Source of the DNA: Sphingomonas changnyeongensis
GTDB lineage: Bacteria > Pseudomonadota > Alphaproteobacteria > Sphingomonadales > Sphingomonadaceae
Assembly (NCBI RefSeq): GCF_009913435.1
Contig: NZ_CP047895.1
Span: forward strand, 938,501-1,002,500
Reading direction: 5' to 3'
DNA length: 64,000 nt
The position numbers and the translations under genes were made by a program. The notes beneath the pieces were generated by a model that saw only the letters and a program-made list of their open reading frames with translations, did no database searches and had not been told where the DNA came from. Shown piece after piece: positions 8,593 through 17,947 of the stretch. Every line of letters begins with the position of its first letter. The stretch's first letter is position 1.

Positions 8593-9495
8593 TCACCGGT
8601 CCCGCGCGATCGTGTAGCGGGCGAGCGCGCGCAGCAGATCGGCCTTCTCGCCAAAGGAGTTGAGATGCGCGATCGCCTGTTCGACCAGCATCTCGGCCTG
8701 GGCGCGCGCCTGTTCGCGGCCCAGATGGCCGATAAAGGTCGCCTTGCCCGCCGCCGCATCCTTGCCGACCGCCTTGCCGGCCGCCTCGGCGGTGCCTTCG
8801 GCATCGATCAGGTCGTCGGCGATCTGGAACGCCAGCCCCAGATTGCGGGCATAGGCGCGCAGGCCGGTGCGCCCCTCGGGCGGAACGCGGCCAAGGATCG
8901 CGCCCGCTTCCAGCGAGACCGAGATCAGCGCCCCGGTCTTCAGCTGTTGCAGCCGGGTGACGGTCGGCAGGTCGAACAGCGCCTGTTCGGCCGCCAGGTC
9001 CATCATCTGGCCCCCGGCCATGCCCGACGGGCCGCTCGCCCGTGCCAGTTCAAGGCACAGCTCGGCGCGCACGAACGGATCGGCATGGGTGCGTTCGTCG
9101 GCCAGCAGCTCGAACGCCAGCGCATGCAGCGAATCGCCGGCGAGGATCGCCGTCGCCTCGCCGAACGCCTTGTGCACGGTTGGCTTGCCGCGGCGCAGAT
9201 CGTCATCGTCCATCGCCGGCAGATCGTCATGGATCAGCGAATAGACATGGATGCACTCGATCGCCGTGCCGACGCGCAGCGCCGCCTGACGGTCGACCAG
9301 GAACAGATCGGCAGCCGCGCAGACGAGCAGCGGGCGCAGCCGCTTGCCGCCGCCGATCGCGGCATGGCGCATCGCCTCGTACAGCGGGCGGCGCGGATCT
9401 TCCGGCAGCGGCAGCAGCAGGTCGAACTGATGATCGATGTCGGCGGCGATGCGCTGCATCGCTGCGGTCAGGCTGGTCGCGGCGATGCCGTGCAT
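8593..9495 (-). CDS. ispA: Farnesyl diphosphate synthase (polyprenyl synthetase family)
   Basis: A short-chain trans-prenyltransferase of 300 residues that condenses IPP with DMAPP/GPP to FPP. The first Asp-rich motif (DDLPAMDDDD, residues 90-99) and the second (DDLID, 227-231) bind Mg-diphosphate, and GGGKRLRP is at 48-55. The ATG at 9495 is preceded by GGGGGAG at the right spacing; the in-frame ATG at 9519 has none. It lies directly downstream of xseB, the common proteobacterial xseB-ispA order, but dxs does not follow. Confidence 0.93.
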   Translation of the reverse strand: MHGIAATSLTAAMQRIAADIDHQFDLLLPLPEDPRRPLYEAMRHAAIGGGKRLRPLLVCAAADLFLVDRQAALRVGTAIECIHVYSLIHDDLPAMDDDDLRRGKPTVHKAFGEATAILAGDSLHALAFELLADERTHADPFVRAELCLELARASGPSGMAGGQMMDLAAEQALFDLPTVTRLQQLKTGALISVSLEAGAILGRVPPEGRTGLRAYARNLGLAFQIADDLIDAEGTAEAAGKAVGKDAAAGKATFIGHLGREQARAQAEMLVEQAIAHLNSFGEKADLLRALARYTIARDR

Positions 9496-9528
9496 GATCT
9501 CCCCCAAAGCTACTGGCAAACTATCTGG

Positions 9529-9771
9529 TCAGGCGTCGAATGGCTGTGTGCCGGCGGGCTGGCCGTCCGGGCCGAGCGTGATCTTCTCGATCCGCGCCTG
9601 GGCGGCGGCCAGCCGGGCCTCGCACTGGGCGCGCAGCCGGTCGCCCTCGGCATAAAGCGAGATCGATTCGTCGAGCGGCACGTCGCCGCGCTCCAGCCGG
9701 CCGACAATCGCCTCCAGCCGCTTCAGCGCATCCTCGAACGACAGGGATTCCACTTCGGCATGTTCCGTCAT
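9529..9771 (-). CDS. xseB: Exodeoxyribonuclease VII small subunit XseB
   Basis: The 80-residue helical small subunit of exonuclease VII, which assembles several copies on XseA. The family pattern LSFEDALKRLEAIVGRLE is followed by PLDESISLYAEGDRL; length is typical. It is the first gene of an xseB-ispA-coaD run on the minus strand. XseA is not in the window. Confidence 0.95.
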   Translation of the reverse strand: MTEHAEVESLSFEDALKRLEAIVGRLERGDVPLDESISLYAEGDRLRAQCEARLAAAQARIEKITLGPDGQPAGTQPFDA

Positions 9772-9846
9772 GGCGGCAGCTATGGGCGAGCGCGGGGCCG
9801 CCGGTCAACGGGCGACGGGATGGGGCCGTATTTGGTCCCGGCCCGC

Positions 9847-11351
9847 TTACGGCATCTGCGCGGGCAGATAGCTGTCATCGACATAGTCGCTGAACCGTGT
9901 GATGCTCGAATCGAACTTCAGCCTGACCTTGCCGGTCGCGCCGTGGCGCTGCTTGGCGATGATCAGTTCGGCGCGCTGGAACGCGTCCTGCATGTCCTGC
10001 TGCCACTGGCGATAGGCTTCGTCGATCTTGGGATCGCTGCTGTCGGCCTTGGGCTCGCGCGCGGCGACATAATATTCCTCGCGGAACACGAACAGCACGA
10101 TGTCGGCGTCCTGCTCGATCGAGCCGGATTCGCGCAGGTCCGACAGCTGGGGGCGCTTGTCCTCGCGCTGCTCGACCGCGCGGCTGAGCTGGGACAGCGC
10201 CATCACCGGGACATGCAGTTCCTTGGCGAGCGTTTTGAGCCCGCGGCTGATCTCTGAGATTTCCTGCACGCGGTTGTCGCCGCCGCCCCGCGACGATCCG
10301 GTCAGCAGCTGCAGATAGTCGACGATGATCAGACCGATGCCATGCTTGCGCTGCATGCGCCGGGCGCGGGTGCGCAGCGCGGCGATGGTCAGCCCCGGCG
10401 TGTCGTCGATGTAGAGCGGCAGTTCCTCCAGCTCGGCGGCGGCGCGGGCGAATTTGTTGAACTCGTCCCGGCTCAGCTCGCCCTTGCGGATCTTGGAGCC
10501 GATCACCCCCGACTGTTCGGCAAGGATGCGGGTCGCCAGCTGGTCCGCCGACATTTCGAGGCTGAAAAAGGCGACGCGCGCGCCCAGCGACTTTTCGGGC
10601 GGAATGCCGTCGGCCATGTCGCGCATCCAGCGCTGGGCGGCGTTGAAGGCGATGTTGGTCGCCAGCGACGTCTTGCCCATGCCGGGACGGCCGGCCAGGA
10701 TCAGCAGGTCGGACCGCTGCAGGCCGCCGGTGCGGGCGTTCACATCGGCAAGCCCCGTGGTGACGCCCGAAATATGCCCGCCGGAGTTCTGCGCCCGCTC
10801 GGCCAGTTCGACCGCCATCCGCGTCGCCTGGACGAAGCTTTTGGTGCCGCCGCCCTCGCCCCCTGTTCGGCGACGCGGTAGAGCGCGGTCTCGGCGTCCT
10901 CGACCAGCCCCTTGGGATCGATCGCATCCGATGTGTCGAGCGCCTTTTCGACCATGTCGCGCCCGACGCCGACCAGCTCGCGCAGCAGCGCCAGATCATA
11001 GACCTGCTGGGCAAAGTCGCGCGCGCCGATCAGCGCCGCGCCATTGCCGGTCAGCTGCGCCAGATAGGCCGGGCCGCCCAGTTCGCGCATCGCCTCATCG
11101 GCGTCGAACATCGGCTTCAGCGTCACCGGATTGGCGACCATGTTGCGGTCGACCAGCCGCAGGATCGCATCATAGATGCGCCCGTGCAGCGGCTCGAAGA
11201 AATGTTCGGGCTTCAGCTTCAGCTGGACATCCTCGACCAGCCGGTTGTCGATCATCAGCGCGCCAAGCAGCGCGGCCTCGGCCTCGACGTTGCGCGGCAG
11301 GCTGGGCGGCTGGCCCTCGGCGGGGGGAAGGAGACGAAGCGGTTCGGCCAT
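9847..11351 (-). CDS. dnaB: Replicative DNA helicase DnaB (one frameshift)
   Basis: DnaB is the hexameric 5'-3' helicase at the replication fork. The N-terminal primase-interacting domain begins MAEPLRLLPP and has LPRNVEAEAALLGALM. The RecA-like domain carries Walker A GRPGMGKTS (about residue 220) and the typical IIVDYLQLL. The reading frame is broken at a run of five C (10859-10863 on the plus strand). Adding one base joins the halves and gives 501 residues, the normal length, with only the linker between domains affected. Since dnaB is essential, a sequencing or assembly error is the likely cause. Confidence 0.93.
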
Positions 11352-11573
11352 GTTGGTTCCGGTCTGGTGCGGGTGCCGCGCGGTCCGGCCCGCCAGACCC
11401 GCGGATGCGGGCGGGGCGCGGACCGTGGCGGAAGTCGGTGCCAGTGTCGCGCGTTCGCGCGCCAGGCTCAAGCCAGCAAGTCTGTGGATGATTTTGTGGG
11501 CAACCCGCGCCCTCTCATGCCACCCGCCCGATTCCCGTTGAGCGCGCCGCGGTTCGTGCCTAAACCGGGGTGA

Positions 11574-12056
11574 ATGGGCGATCCGCGCATCATCGCTGTC
11601 GATCTGGACGAGCACACGATCCTGTGGCGCAGCGCCGATGTCGAGCAGGAACGCCGCATCGCCATCTTCGACCTGCTCGAGGGCAATCATTTCGCGCCGC
11701 AGCGGCCGGCCGCCGACGGCTATGCCGGGCCCTACCGCATCCGCCTGAGGGTGGAGGAGGGGCGGCTGGCGATCGACATGTTCCGCGACGATTCCACGCA
11801 TCTGGAAACGCTGGTGCTCGGGCTCGCCAGGTTCAGGCGGCCGATCAAGGATTATTTCGCGATCTGCGACAGCTATTACCAGGCGATCCGCCAGGCCTCG
11901 CCGCAGCAGATCGAGACCATCGACATGGCCCGCCGGGCGATCCACAACGACGCCGCGCAGCTGCTCGTCGAACGGCTGGAGGGCAAGATCACCGTCGATT
12001 TCGACACTGCCCGCCGGTTGTTCACGCTGATCTGCGTGCTCCACATCAAGGGATGA
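11574..12056 (+). CDS. UPF0262 family protein
   Basis: A 160-residue soluble protein of the UPF0262 family, which is found in alphaproteobacteria and has no known activity. The family features are visible: IIAVDLDEHTI at the N terminus, HLETLVLGLARFRRPIKDYF in the middle, IDMARRAIHNDAA, and DFDTARRLFTLI near the C terminus. It ends one base before the cdd start codon and heads a plus-strand run UPF0262-cdd-dcd, hinting at a link to nucleotide metabolism that remains inference. Confidence 0.88.
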   Translation: MGDPRIIAVDLDEHTILWRSADVEQERRIAIFDLLEGNHFAPQRPAADGYAGPYRIRLRVEEGRLAIDMFRDDSTHLETLVLGLARFRRPIKDYFAICDSYYQAIRQASPQQIETIDMARRAIHNDAAQLLVERLEGKITVDFDTARRLFTLICVLHIKG

Positions 12057-12057
12057 G

Positions 12058-12492
12058 ATGAACGACCTGATCGAAGCCGCCCGCGCCGCCGCGGCCTTTG
12101 CCCATGCGCCCTATTCCCGGTTCGGCGTCGGGGCGGCGCTGCGCCTGGCCGATGGCCGGATCATCACCGGCAGCAACATGGAAAATGCCAGCTATGGCCT
12201 GTCGCTGTGCGCCGAGACGGTGGCGCTGGCGCGCGCGAACTGTGAAGGCCATCTGGCCGATGTCGTCGAGGTGGCGGTGATCGGCGGCGCGCTCGGCCCC
12301 GACGGGCGGATCAGCGGCACCGCCCCGGTCACGCCCTGCGGCCGCTGCCGCCAAATGCTGAACGAGGCCGCGCAGCTCGGTCGCCGCGACCTGATGATCC
12401 ACTGCGCCGCGGCCGAGGGTGGCGAGGTGATCAGCCTCGCTTTGTCGGCGCTGCTGCCCCATGCCTTCGGCCCCGCCGATCTCGGGCTTTGA
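12058..12492 (+). CDS. cdd: Cytidine deaminase
   Basis: Converts cytidine and deoxycytidine to uridine and deoxyuridine in pyrimidine salvage. The 144-residue length and the zinc motif CAE (residues 51-53, with Cys rather than His as first ligand) plus PCGRC (93-97) mark the small, tetrameric class. The substrate-binding GSNMENASYG is at 38-47. The ATG follows the previous stop by one base. It is followed by dcd, so two pyrimidine deaminases lie together. Confidence 0.95.
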   Translation: MNDLIEAARAAAAFAHAPYSRFGVGAALRLADGRIITGSNMENASYGLSLCAETVALARANCEGHLADVVEVAVIGGALGPDGRISGTAPVTPCGRCRQMLNEAAQLGRRDLMIHCAAAEGGEVISLALSALLPHAFGPADLGL

Positions 12493-12504
12493 CGGAGCGA
12501 CCCC

Positions 12505-13059
12505 ATGGCCATTCTATCCGACCGCTGGATCCGCGAGCAGGCGCTGTCCGAGCGGATGATCGAACCGTTCGTCGAGGCGCAGCGCCGCGACGGCTGCATC
12601 AGCTATGGCCTGTCCAGCTATGGCTATGACGCGCGCGTCGCCGACGAGTTCAAGATCTTCACCAATGTCGACAGCGCGATCGTCGATCCCAAGGATTTCG
12701 CCGCGAACAGCTTTGTCGACCGCAAGACCGACATCTGCGTCATCCCGCCCAACAGCTTCGCGCTGGCGCGGACGGTCGAATATTTCCGCGTGCCGCGCGA
12801 CGTGCTGGTCATCTGCCTCGGCAAATCGACCTATGCGCGCTGCGGCATCATCGTGAACGTCACCCCGCTCGAACCGGGCTGGGAGGGCCATGTGACGCTG
12901 GAGTTTTCCAACACCACGCCGCTGCCTGCCAAAATCTATGCGAACGAAGGCGCGTGCCAGTTCCTGTTCCTGAAAGGCAATGAGCCCTGCGAGGTCAGCT
13001 ATGCCGACCGGGCGGGCAAATATATGGGCCAGCGCGGGGTGACGTTGCCCCGGCTGTAA
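12505..13059 (+). CDS. dcd: dCTP deaminase
   Basis: A 184-residue trimeric enzyme that deaminates dCTP to dUTP, feeding dTMP synthesis. Family signatures are [12 protein letters not shown] (about 33-44), the nucleotide-binding [10 protein letters not shown] (about 109-118) and [17 protein letters not shown] with the catalytic Glu (about 122-138). Length is normal. A GGAGCG ribosome site precedes the ATG by 8 bases, 12 bases after cdd, so it is in the same operon. Confidence 0.97.
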   Translation: MAILSDRWIREQALSERMIEPFVEAQRRDGCISYGLSSYGYDARVADEFKIFTNVDSAIVDPKDFAANSFVDRKTDICVIPPNSFALARTVEYFRVPRDVLVICLGKSTYARCGIIVNVTPLEPGWEGHVTLEFSNTTPLPAKIYANEGACQFLFLKGNEPCEVSYADRAGKYMGQRGVTLPRL

Positions 13060-13111
13060 CCGGCGGGTGTTTTGGGCTGAGGAGAACGGCACCGGGGAGT
13101 TGTTTGTTCGC

Positions 13112-13191
13112 GGCGCCGGCCCGCTCCCCCACCCGGCCTCCCATAGCGTAACCTGCCGTTGGGAGGCCGGGTGGGGGTGCGGGCCGGTGCC
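13112..13191. repeat. Long-hairpin repeat element, copy 1
   Basis: A 32-bp inverted repeat (13112-13143 with 13160-13191, two mismatches) around a 16-base loop, within an intergenic region bounded by dcd and the chorismate mutase gene. Near-identical arms occur at 62661-62740, and the flanks also match (GCGGGTGTTTT upstream, GAACGGCACCGG before the arm, short GCGCC hairpins with ACAAAC downstream). It is therefore a dispersed repeat family rather than a simple terminator. It could fold as a very stable RNA or DNA hairpin. Confidence 0.8.
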
Positions 13192-13262
13192 GACCCTGCG
13201 CCGCAAGGCGCAGCACAAACACACCGCCCCCGCGCCGCATGGCGCGGCACCACAACCTCGCC

Positions 13263-13559
13263 CTAGCCCTGCTGCATCCGCGCATGGTGGCGGATGACCT
13301 CGTCGATCACGAAGCGCAGGAATTTCTCCGAAAACTCGGGGTCCAGCCGTGCTTCGATGGCCAGCCGGCGCAGCCGCGCGATCTGCTGGTCCTCGCGGCC
13401 GGGATCGGCGGGGGGCAGCCCGTGTTCGGCCTTGTAGGCGCCGACCGCCTGGGTGATCTTGAAGCGTTCCGCCAGCATGAACACGAGCGCGGCATCGATA
13501 TTGTCGATGCTCTCGCGATACCGGCGCAGCTGTTCATCGGCCGTCATCATCATCCCCAT
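13263..13559 (-). CDS. Chorismate mutase (AroQ class)
   Basis: A 98-residue all-helical chorismate mutase that rearranges chorismate to prephenate for Phe/Tyr synthesis. The family pattern is RESIDNIDAALVFMLAERF followed by VGAYKAEHGLPPADPGRE and the C-terminal FLRFVIDEVIRHH. The basic active-site residues R (first helix), R and K are in place. Several ATGs are clustered (13559, 13553, 13550, 13547); I take the first, though the later ones are equally possible. It ends beside the hairpin repeat. Confidence 0.85.
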   Translation of the reverse strand: MGMMMTADEQLRRYRESIDNIDAALVFMLAERFKITQAVGAYKAEHGLPPADPGREDQQIARLRRLAIEARLDPEFSEKFLRFVIDEVIRHHARMQQG

Positions 13560-13695
13560 CTGATGCCCATCCGCGCCAGACAAGACACTGGCCGGCGGGG
13601 GCGCAAGGCTTTTCTCAGTCGTGCGCCCGTCTTCGCCTGGTCCGGCCGCCGCTTTGCCTTGTCTTTCGCGCCCCGGTCGGCCACAGGGGCGGGGC

Positions 13696-14709
13696 ATGAG
13701 CGCAACACTCCACCGTATCGACGCGGGCCGGCCGCCATCGCTCGACCCGATGATGGCGCTCGTCGCGTCCGACATGAATGCGGTCAATGCGGTCATCCTC
13801 GACCGGATGCAGTCCGATGTGCCGCTGATCCCTGAGCTGGCCGGGCATCTGATCGCCGGCGGCGGCAAACGGATGCGCCCGATGCTGACGCTCGCCTGTG
13901 CGCGGCTGCTCGACTATCCGGGCACCCGCCACCACAAGCTCGCCGCGGCGGTGGAGTTCATCCACACGGCCACCCTGCTGCACGACGATGTCGTCGACGG
14001 ATCGGACCTGCGGCGCGGCAAGCGCACCGCCAACATCATCTGGGGCAATCCGGCGAGCGTGCTGGTCGGGGATTTCCTGTTCAGCCGCAGCTTTGAGCTG
14101 ATGGTCGAGGACGGCAGCCTCAAGGTGCTCAAGATCCTGTCCAACGCCAGCGCGGTGATCGCCGAGGGCGAGGTCAACCAGCTGACCGCCCAGCGCCAGG
14201 TCGAGACCAGCGAAGAGCGCTATCTGGACATTATCGGCGCGAAGACCGCCGCTTTGTTCGCTGCCGCCTGCAGGATCGCCGCCGTCGTCGCCGAACGCAA
14301 CGAGGCCGAGGAACTGGCGCTCGACGCCTATGGCCGCAATCTCGGCATCGCTTTCCAGCTGGTCGACGACGCGATCGATTTCGTCTCGGACGCCGAAACC
14401 ATGGGCAAGGGCGTGGGCGATGATTTCCGTGACGGCAAGGTGACGCTGCCGGTCATCCTCGCCCATGCGCGCGGTTCGGCCGAGGACAAGGCGTTCTGGC
14501 GCGATGCGATGATGGGGTTCCGGGCGAGCGACGCCGATCTTGCCCACGCCCAGACGCTGCTGCGCGCGACCGGGGCGATCGACGACACGCTGGCGGCGGC
14601 GCGCCGCTATGGCCAGCGCGCGGTCGATGCGCTGGGCGGGTTCGGGCAGGGCGCGGCTAAGGCCGCACTGACCGAAGCCGTCGCCTTCGCCGTCGCCCGC
14701 GCCTATTGA
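13696..14709 (+). CDS. ispB: Polyprenyl (octaprenyl/decaprenyl) diphosphate synthase
   Basis: A long-chain trans-prenyltransferase of 337 residues that makes the ubiquinone side chain. The motifs GGGKRMRPML (55-64), DDVVD (97-101) and DDAID (224-228) are intact, with RRGKRTAN after the first Asp motif. The residues before the first Asp motif are small (THTAT-like environment), consistent with a long chain product, but chain length cannot be fixed from sequence. GGGGCGGGGC precedes the ATG. It is monocistronic, convergent with the glutaminase gene 10 bases downstream. Confidence 0.92.
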   Translation: MSATLHRIDAGRPPSLDPMMALVASDMNAVNAVILDRMQSDVPLIPELAGHLIAGGGKRMRPMLTLACARLLDYPGTRHHKLAAAVEFIHTATLLHDDVVDGSDLRRGKRTANIIWGNPASVLVGDFLFSRSFELMVEDGSLKVLKILSNASAVIAEGEVNQLTAQRQVETSEERYLDIIGAKTAALFAAACRIAAVVAERNEAEELALDAYGRNLGIAFQLVDDAIDFVSDAETMGKGVGDDFRDGKVTLPVILAHARGSAEDKAFWRDAMMGFRASDADLAHAQTLLRATGAIDDTLAAARRYGQRAVDALGGFGQGAAKAALTEAVAFAVARAY

Positions 14710-14719
14710 GCGCCGGCCC

Positions 14720-15658
14720 TCAGGCCGCAAACACCGACCAGCCCATCGCCTCGGCCAGCCGTTCGAGCGCCAGGCTGCCGATCATCGAGCTGCCGCGCGC
14801 ATTGAGGCCCGGCGACCAGACGGCGATCGACGCCCGGCCGGGCACGACCGCCAGGATGCCGCCGCCCACCCCCGATTTGCCGGGAATGCCGACGCGATAG
14901 GCGAACTCGCCCGATCCGTCATAATGGCCGCAGGTCAGCATCAACGCGTTGATCCGCCGCGCCCGGTCCGGCGGCACCAGCACCTCGCCATGCGGGCCGC
15001 GCCCGCCCGCCATCAGATAATGGCCGGCGCGGGCGAGCTGGCGGCAGCTCATCGTGATCGCGCACTGGCCGAAATAGACCTGCAGCACATCGGCGACCGC
15101 ATGGTCGAGCCGCCCGCAGCTCTTGATATAGCTGGCAAGGGCGGCATTGCGGTGGCCGGTCTCCGCCTCCGAAGCGGCGACTTCGGCGTCGATCGCGATC
15201 GCGGGATCACCGGCGAGCATCCTGAGATAATCGAGGATCTCGGCGGTCGCGGCCGCTGCCGTCTGCCCGGCCAGGATCACGTCGCTGACGACGATCGCCC
15301 CGGCATTGATGAACGGATTGCGCGGTAGCCCCTGTTCATGTTCGAGCTGGACGATCGAGTTGAACGCCGATCCCGACGGCTCGCGCCCGACGCGCTGCCA
15401 CAGCCGCGCGCCGATGCGGTTGAGCGCCATGGTCAGCGTGAAGACCTTGGAAATGCTCTGGATCGAAAATCCGTGATCGGCATCGCCGCCGACATGCATC
15501 TGCCCGTCGGCGGTCAGCACGGCGATGCCGAACCGGTCGGCATCGGCGCGGGCGAGCGCGGGGATATAGTCGGCGACGCGGCCGCGCTGGGGTTCGTGCG
15601 CCATGTCGGCGGCAAGGCGGGCAATGATGCGGGCGAGATCAGGGGATTGGGCAGCCAT
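14720..15658 (-). CDS. glsA: Glutaminase (GlsA/YbaS family)
   Basis: Hydrolyses glutamine to glutamate and ammonia using a serine-beta-lactamase-like fold. The catalytic SxxK is SISK (residues 68-71) inside [12 protein letters not shown]. The conserved stretches [21 protein letters not shown] and [12 protein letters not shown] are all present. The 312-residue length is standard. It is convergent with ispB and followed on the minus strand by phoB; no cotranscription with the pho cluster is implied, since phoB ends 105 bases upstream. Confidence 0.95.
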   Translation of the reverse strand: MAAQSPDLARIIARLAADMAHEPQRGRVADYIPALARADADRFGIAVLTADGQMHVGGDADHGFSIQSISKVFTLTMALNRIGARLWQRVGREPSGSAFNSIVQLEHEQGLPRNPFINAGAIVVSDVILAGQTAAAATAEILDYLRMLAGDPAIAIDAEVAASEAETGHRNAALASYIKSCGRLDHAVADVLQVYFGQCAITMSCRQLARAGHYLMAGGRGPHGEVLVPPDRARRINALMLTCGHYDGSGEFAYRVGIPGKSGVGGGILAVVPGRASIAVWSPGLNARGSSMIGSLALERLAEAMGWSVFAA

Positions 15659-15762
15659 GCCTCACCCTATAGGCGTGTCGGGGCCGGATGCGCTGCCCCC
15701 GCTGTCATTCTTCGCGCTGCCGCCGTGTCCGTCGCGGGATCAGCCGCCCCGGAAACCGCTCT

Positions 15763-16461
15763 TCACAGCTTGCCGTCGGCGTCCAGCGCATAGCCGGCGC
15801 TGCGCACCGTGCGGATGATGTCCGGCCGCCCGCCGGCATTGATCGCCTGGCGCAGCCGGCGGATATGCACGTCGACGGTGCGCGGCTCGATATCGGCGTC
15901 ATGGCCCCAGACGCTGTCCAGCAGCCGCTCGCGCGAGAACACCCAGCCCGGATGTTCGAGGAAATGCTTGAGCAGGCGGAACTCGGTCGGGCCGAGCGCG
16001 ACCAGCTGCCCGCCCCGGCGCACCTTGTGGCCGACCGTGTCCATTTCCAGATCGGCATAGGTCAGCTGCTCGCCCGCCAGCGCCGGCCGCACGCGGCGCA
16101 GCACCGCGCCGACGCGCGCAACCAGTTCGCGCGGCGAAAACGGCTTGGTCACATAATCATCGGCACCGGTTTCAAGCCCGCGGACCCGGTCCTCCTCCTC
16201 GCCGCGCGCGGTGAGCATGATGATCGGCACATTCTGCGTCTCGGGCATGCGGCGCAGGCGGCGGCACACCTCGATGCCCGACAGCCCTTCGATCATCCAG
16301 TCGAGCAGGACGAGATCGGGGGTGTTTTCCTGCGCGATCAGCAGCGCCTCCTCGCCATCGGCGGTGTGGCGGATCTCGAAATCCTCGCGCTGGAAATGCC
16401 AGACGAGCAGCTCGGCCAGCGCGGCGTCGTCCTCGACCAGCAGCATCTTTGCCCGGGCCAT
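15763..16461 (-). CDS. phoB: Phosphate regulon response regulator PhoB
   Basis: A 232-residue OmpR-type response regulator. The receiver domain has acidic residues at 10-12, phospho-acceptor Asp54 (LLDWMI) and the K in VTKPFSP. The C-terminal winged helix has TEFRLLKHFLEHPG and the recognition helix ERLLDSVWG followed by RTVDVHIRRLRQAI. The ATG at 16461 overlaps the phoU stop (TGATG); a GTG one codon upstream is an alternative. It is the last gene of the pst-pho cluster and activates Pho-box promoters when phosphorylated by PhoR. Confidence 0.96.
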   Translation of the reverse strand: MARAKMLLVEDDAALAELLVWHFQREDFEIRHTADGEEALLIAQENTPDLVLLDWMIEGLSGIEVCRRLRRMPETQNVPIIMLTARGEEEDRVRGLETGADDYVTKPFSPRELVARVGAVLRRVRPALAGEQLTYADLEMDTVGHKVRRGGQLVALGPTEFRLLKHFLEHPGWVFSRERLLDSVWGHDADIEPRTVDVHIRRLRQAINAGGRPDIIRTVRSAGYALDADGKL

Positions 16462-17153
16462 CACTGCGCCTCCGTCACATCGTCGCCGCGCTCGCGTTCG
16501 GCCATGTGCACGCCCTTGGCGGCGAAATAGACCATTTCGGCGACGTTGGTTGCATGGTCGCCGATCCGCTCCAGATTCTTGGCGATGAACAGCAGATGCG
16601 CCGCCTCGCCGATGGTCGCAGGATTTTCCATCATGAAGGTCAGCAGCGTGCGGAACAGGCTGTTGTAGAAATCATCGACCGCCCGGTCGCGCTTGTTGAC
16701 CTCGATCGCCGCTTCCCAGTCGCGCGCGGCAAAGGCGTCGAGCACGTCGTGCAGCATGTCGCTTGCCAGCTGCGCCATCGCTGGCAGCACCGACAGCGCC
16801 TCGATCTGGTGCTGGCGGCCGATCAGCGGCACGCGCTTGGCGATGTTCTTCGCATAATCGCCGATGCGCTCGATCACCGCGGCGATCTTGAGCGCGGCGA
16901 CCACCTCGCGCAGATCATCGGCCAGCGGCGCGCGCAGGGCGATGATCTGGACCGCGAGCTTTTCGACCGCGGCCTCCAGCTCGTCGATGCGCTTGTCCTC
17001 GGCGATGATGCGGCTGGCCGCATCCAGATCGTGCCGGGTGAGCGCGGCCATCGCATGGTCGATCGCCGCCTCGGCGCGGCCGCCCATTTCCGAGATCAGG
17101 CCGCGCAGCTTGACGATGTCTTCGTCAAACGCCTTGACCGTATGTTCCTGCAT
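16461..17153 (-). CDS. phoU: Phosphate transport accessory protein PhoU
   Basis: A 230-residue all-helical protein with two three-helix PhoU repeats, each with the metal-binding E/DxxxD pattern (for example AEDKRIDELEAAV in the first and NKRDRAVDDFYN in the second). It links Pst transporter state to PhoR, keeping the Pho response off when phosphate is plentiful. The ATG at 17153 is taken from the family N terminus (MQEHTVKAFDEDI). It lies 12 bases after pstB and its stop overlaps phoB. Confidence 0.95.
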   Translation of the reverse strand: MQEHTVKAFDEDIVKLRGLISEMGGRAEAAIDHAMAALTRHDLDAASRIIAEDKRIDELEAAVEKLAVQIIALRAPLADDLREVVAALKIAAVIERIGDYAKNIAKRVPLIGRQHQIEALSVLPAMAQLASDMLHDVLDAFAARDWEAAIEVNKRDRAVDDFYNSLFRTLLTFMMENPATIGEAAHLLFIAKNLERIGDHATNVAEMVYFAAKGVHMAERERGDDVTEAQ

Positions 17154-17164
17154 GTCCCGCGTCC

Positions 17165-17944
17165 TCAGCCATAGCGTCCGGTGATATAGTCCTTGGTGCG
17201 TTCCTGCCGGGGATTGGTGAACAGTTCCGACGTCACACCATATTCGATCAGTTCGCCCAGATGGAAAAAGGCGGTGCGCTGCGACACGCGCGCGGCCTGC
17301 TGCATGTTGTGGGTCACGATCACGATCGCATAACGCCCGCGCAGTTCGTGGATCAGCTCCTCGATCTTGGCGGTCGCGATCGGATCGAGCGCCGATGCCG
17401 GCTCGTCCATCAGGATCACTTCGGGGTCGACCGCGATGGCGCGGGCGATGCACAGCCGCTGCTGCTGGCCGCCCGACAGGGCGGTGCCGCTGTCCGACAG
17501 CCGGTCCTTGACCTCGTCCCACAGCCCGGCGCGGCGCAGCGACTGTTCGACAATGCCCTCAAGCTCGCTCTTGCTGCGCGACAGGCCGTGGATGCGCGGC
17601 CCGTAGGCGACGTTTTCAAAGATCGACTTGGGGAAGGGATTGGGTTTCTGGAACACCATCCCGACGCGCGCGCGCAGCTGCACCACGTCCATTTCGGGCG
17701 CGTAGATGTCCTCGCCGTCAAGCGCGATCCGGCCTTCGACACGGGCATTGCCGATCGTGTCGTTCATGCGGTTGAGCGTGCGCAGAAAGGTCGATTTGCC
17801 GCAGCCCGACGGGCCGATGAACGCGGTGACATTTTCCATGTCGACATCGATCGACACGTTCCGGATCGCCTGCTTGGCGCCATAGAACACGCTGACGTCG
17901 CGCGCCGTCATCTTGGGACGGGTGGGGGTGGTCGGCTCAGACAT
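17165..17944 (-). CDS. pstB: Phosphate ABC transporter ATP-binding protein PstB
   Basis: A 259-residue ABC ATPase energising phosphate import. Walker A GPSGCGKS is at 44-51, followed by [11 protein letters not shown], which is diagnostic for PstB. The Q-loop VFQKPNPFP, the signature LSGGQQQRL and Walker [14 protein letters not shown] are intact. The start is 3 bases after the pstA stop. It is part of the pstSCAB-phoU-phoB operon. Confidence 0.98.
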   Translation of the reverse strand: MSEPTTPTRPKMTARDVSVFYGAKQAIRNVSIDVDMENVTAFIGPSGCGKSTFLRTLNRMNDTIGNARVEGRIALDGEDIYAPEMDVVQLRARVGMVFQKPNPFPKSIFENVAYGPRIHGLSRSKSELEGIVEQSLRRAGLWDEVKDRLSDSGTALSGGQQQRLCIARAIAVDPEVILMDEPASALDPIATAKIEELIHELRGRYAIVIVTHNMQQAARVSQRTAFFHLGELIEYGVTSELFTNPRQERTKDYITGRYG

Positions 17945-17947
17945 GGA

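Noticed and set aside
12514-13224. Minus-strand open frame through dcd and the hairpin repeat
   Set aside because: It is a shadow of dcd joined to repeat sequence; the similarity to a frame at 62483-62833 is only because both cross copies of the repeat.
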